NCBI GenBank assembly: GCA_026413225.1
Contig: CM048554.1
Span: forward strand, 11,300,001-11,364,000
Direction of reading: 5' to 3'
Length of the DNA: 64,000 bases
DNA from: Otis tarda
Taxonomy: Eukaryota; Chordata; Aves; Otidiformes; Otididae
This document shows positions 60,889 to 64,000 of this stretch, piece after piece (position 1 is the stretch's first letter; each line of letters begins with the position of its first letter). Position numbers and translations under genes: made by a program. The notes below the pieces were generated by a model. The model saw only the letters and a program-made list of their open reading frames with translations, was not told where the DNA came from and ran no database searches.

Positions 60889-63279
60889 CTGTAGATAGAG
60901 AGAGAAGTCTTTGTCACTCCTAGTTTGTTCCACATACTTCCCTTTCAAAAATATGACAGAAAGATACTGCTCCAGCTTCCAGCCAGGCATTAACACTCTT
61001 CCCAATGAAATTAAATGTTAAGAAAAATATTTTTATATATTCAGTGGAAAACCTCTACCCTACCCTGAGTTACACCATTTCCTGGAATCTAATGCAACTT
61101 TCAGTTCACAGGATACAGAATTTTTATCACTTAGTCACGTATTCAAGTTGAGTGTCTGATTGTTGATTACCTGGTGGCTTATGGCTTACTCCACAATCTC
61201 TGACTGGCTTAGCTCAAGTAATGCTGTACACTGATACTGCAGAAAGAGTGAGTGGTTATTTCCTTGCTGTTCCTAAGAGTACGGCCAAAGTTTTTAAATG
61301 AGTACACACTGGATTATTGTTATTTTGTAGATGATGATCCCGAGTAAGGACTTACTGCAACAGAGCAAGTTTGCATTGCTTGCTCTTCATTTTCAATCTT
61401 TATTTAAACAAACGTTTGGATGGAAGCAATGTTGCAAGAAGCCGCTAATTCCTCTAGTTCTCAAGAAATAACAATTTCAAATATGTGTCAAACTAAAAGT
61501 TATCCTTTAAAGTCTGGAGAAAACAAAATGCATTCATACAATGTAGAGAAAAGCAAATACTTAACTCTAACGTGCAGGCAATAAATTCTATATTTAGGAT
61601 TTAATAACAGACCTACAAGTTTAGACTTAAAACAAGCAAAAACTTAAAAGGGCATTCTAAGGGAATAATTAGTTTTAACGGCTGACGTCTTACTGCCATA
61701 TTCTAGTTAACTGATACTGCATCCACTTCAGTTACCAACAGTCTTCTTTCTCGTGTTTTCCCCAAATTAAGTCTGTAGGCACAGCTTCACACGGTACTAC
61801 CTGAGCAAGTTTAGAAAGTATTCATTGCGACCTGCTGATTTGCATTCAAGTTCTGTGCCCATGTCTGTCACAATGGTGATATTCAACAGAAAACTAGTCT
61901 AAACAGTCGCACTGCCTCACTTCCAGCCTCAGAACTACCCCTCTTCTGACACTGCCTTCTCTTTCCATATCTTCCAACCACTCTCATACCTGTCTTTGTT
62001 CCATCTCAGTCTGGCATCCCTGTTTCCAGTCCAGCCTCATGCAGCCTGGTACAGTCTCTTTCCAGAAGTCTTTATGCCAGTTGCAGAAGTATTCATGGTA
62101 GCTACTAGACTAGGTGGGAAGGGAGGAGGATTTGGGAACAGAACTGGGACAGATCTTAAGGGTAGAGTGGGAGGGGTGGGGATTTGTTACACTGAAATAG
62201 AAGGTGCAAGACAACCAATATATTTTTTTTTAATAATCCCATTTTTAAGCATCAGCAGTTTCCTACATCTGCAAAGGAATGAAAACCTATAGGTACCTCA
62301 AACAGTTTCACATCTACCTAAAATTGTTCCAGGTGTTTAAGAGACTCATTCTAATGCATGGATCTCTTAAACACCAGGCGGACTTTGGAGGGCACCAAGA
62401 TACAATTCTAAACCACTGTTTCATCTTGCAGAAAAACATGGCCATTCAGTTACACATAACTATGTTTCTGACTTATATGTATTGTAGGAAAATTTAATGG
62501 TTCATGGCCATATTACTTTAAAAGAGAGAAGCCAAGAAGCCAAGAGCTCAAATGCATGATAAGATTTTAAGTATGTTAAAGGTTTCATTGACATAGCATT
62601 GGTATCTGCAACTTATGCTCAAGTATTAAAACTTTGTTTTCGATGAATGTTTACCAATATAAGCCAATTCTAATTCATCTTTCTATCCCTAAATGGAACT
62701 AATGCTTATTTTCTGAGATTGACAAAATTCATGGGAAAGCCAGACAGTGTTGTGATGGCCAGTTCTTCGATGCTAGAGCAACTCACTAAAGTATGTATAA
62801 ACTTAATTTTTGAAATCCTGACCTCCAGTAGGTGGATTTACAATTGGTTTCATTGGGTTGGTTATTCACATAGGAGTTTTCATAACGGGAAACAGAAAAT
62901 AAACTCTAAAAATAGAAGCTATTCCTGGAGTTAATAAAAATATTTGTGTTGTTTGACAAATGAAATGAAGAATTAGTAAGTGTGAGTAGTGTAACTATAC
63001 AAAGAAAATGAGAACTCCTGTCTTGAACTAAGAATGACTTTTGGATGAATTTTATCAGCTTGGGATGGATTTATCGGTTGAAATGAATAAAGTCTGTCTA
63101 TGCAGACAGCCTGTGTTTTTTTTTCACAGCTACTCTCACTCTAAAGGCATGAAAAGGGGGCATATTGGCCTGCGAGTTTCACTGGCTATATGATGAGGGA
63201 ACAGTTATTGGTCATTACCATAGATTTGGAAAAACAGAGAGAGCAGTCATATTGCAAGCTTGAGGTTTTGCTACCTAAG
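60889..63279 (-). other. TMEM17: Presumed first intron of TMEM17
   Basis: AT-rich DNA upstream of TMEM17 exon 2 on the minus strand, with no sequence resembling the conserved N-terminus (a VRxRLG...SRAVFSDS-like stretch) in any frame I checked. No repeat end is obvious until the CR1 at 63.28 kb. Confidence 0.5.
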
Positions 63280-63508
63280 TGCTCAGATTGGACATAAGAA
63301 AAAAATTTTTTACAGTGAGGGTGGTGGAACACTGCAATGGGTTGCCCAAAGAGGTGGTGGATGCTCCATCCCTGGAAATGTTCAAGGCCAGGTTGGATGA
63401 GGCTCTGAGCAACCTGATCTGGCTGGAGATGTCCCTGCTCCTTGCAGGGGGGTTGGACTGGATGGCCTTTGAAGGTCCCTTCCAACCCAAACCATTCTAT
63501 GATTCCAA
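63280..63508 (+). mobile_element. CR1 LINE fragment (plus strand)
   Basis: The 3' 230 bases of CR1: AGTGAGGGTGGTGGAACACT, GAGGTGGTGGATGCTCCATC, CCCTGCTCCTTGCAGGGGGG and the terminus CCATTCTATGATTCC. It retains the LDIRKKFFTVRVVEH reading of the ORF2 end. It lies antisense within the presumed TMEM17 first intron. Confidence 0.95.
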
Positions 63509-63789
63509 CTCTAGCTTAGTACACCTCTTCATGCTTTCAGCATCTAGTGTCTTAACTAAGCCTACTGAGCTTAAAACAATAGCTCAGTTCTTTTATTTGT
63601 TGTCTTGTCCATAAACCACTTATACCTTTTGTTTGGGCACTGGTAGACCAGCCGGTGTGTGAGTAACTAGGGATTTTATCTGCAATATTTTATACAAACT
63701 CATTTACAAAGCTGGAAAGGTGGGTGTAGTGTTCTCCACACCTGCTTTTAAATCAAGACTGTTCCCTGCTTAATATTTTAAGGAGGCCT

Positions 63790-64000
63790 GTAACACCGCA
63801 GGATGGGAAGCGCAGGGTGACAGAGGAGCCGCTCCAGTTTTACCCCCAGACAACACCCACCAAGCCGCACCAGAGGACCGACAAGAGACGCTTGGCGCGG
63901 CCATCTTCATTCCCGGGGAGCTCCCCTCCCACCCCCTCCCCGCCCCAAGCCGCGCCCGCCGCCATTTTTGTTGCTGGCGCGCCGCCCGGCGAGCCGAGCC
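63790..64000. promoter_or_regulatory. TMEM17: CpG-rich edge, probable TMEM17 promoter / 5' UTR
   Basis: GC content and CpG frequency rise sharply over the last 200 bases (GGCGCGCCGCCCGGCGAGCC at the edge), unlike the AT-rich DNA before it. On the minus strand there are CAACAAAAATGGCGGCGGG and AATGAAGATGGCCGCGCC, the latter a motif seen at many vertebrate promoters. Position upstream of TMEM17 exon 2 makes it the likely start region of that gene; a bidirectional promoter toward EHBP1 is possible. No TMEM17 N-terminus can be read here, so exon 1 may begin right of the window. Confidence 0.6.

Noticed and set aside
63880..63960. Minus-strand ATGAAGATGGCC reading as TMEM17 start codon
   Set aside because: The downstream reading has no similarity to the TMEM17 N-terminus and no good donor in the required phase.
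1..64000. CRISPR arrays, operons, tRNA or rRNA genes
   Set aside because: The sequence is vertebrate nuclear DNA. No regular spacer-repeat array or recognisable structural RNA gene was seen.

Overview
The window looks like avian genomic DNA. It carries many CR1 LINE fragments with the typical bird 3' end, and it is flanked by two recognisable vertebrate genes that are neighbours on human 2p15: B3GNT2 (plus strand, left end) and TMEM17 (minus strand, right end). Genes have introns, there is no operon structure, and a CpG-rich block lies at the extreme right edge. The species cannot be named from this sequence.

Layout. 1-3.3 kb: the terminal exon of B3GNT2, with the complete single-exon CDS (397 aa) and its 3' UTR. 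3.3-27.7 kb: intergenic DNA with an old CR1 split by an LTR-like insertion (about 13.6-14.9 kb), younger CR1 pieces, a 260-bp polypyrimidine tract and a small tandem repeat. 27.8-40.1 kb: a gene I cannot name, reconstructed here from ten coding exons whose splice phases chain without conflict into one 1515-codon frame. It encodes a signal peptide, a CUB domain, a long Ser/Thr/Pro-rich stretch, a second CUB domain, an acidic Ser-rich stretch, a SEA-like domain, a calcium-binding-type EGF domain, one membrane span and a short tail. An inverted, decayed third CUB-like piece lies 0.5 kb downstream. 42-59 kb: intergenic DNA with more CR1, two copies keeping part of the CR1 ORF2 C-terminus. 59.3-60.9 kb: TMEM17 exons 2-4 on the minus strand. 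Its first coding exon was not found and is probably in or beyond the CpG island at the right edge.

The three genes have no evident shared pathway. B3GNT2 is a Golgi glycosyltransferase that makes poly-N-acetyllactosamine, TMEM17 is a ciliary transition-zone membrane protein, and the middle gene encodes a probable mucin-like type I surface protein. The middle gene is the most interesting part of the window: its two very large exons, each a CUB domain plus a low-complexity tail, are a tandem duplication with identical 1-1 splice phases, and I know of no gene at this place in the human B3GNT2-TMEM17 interval.
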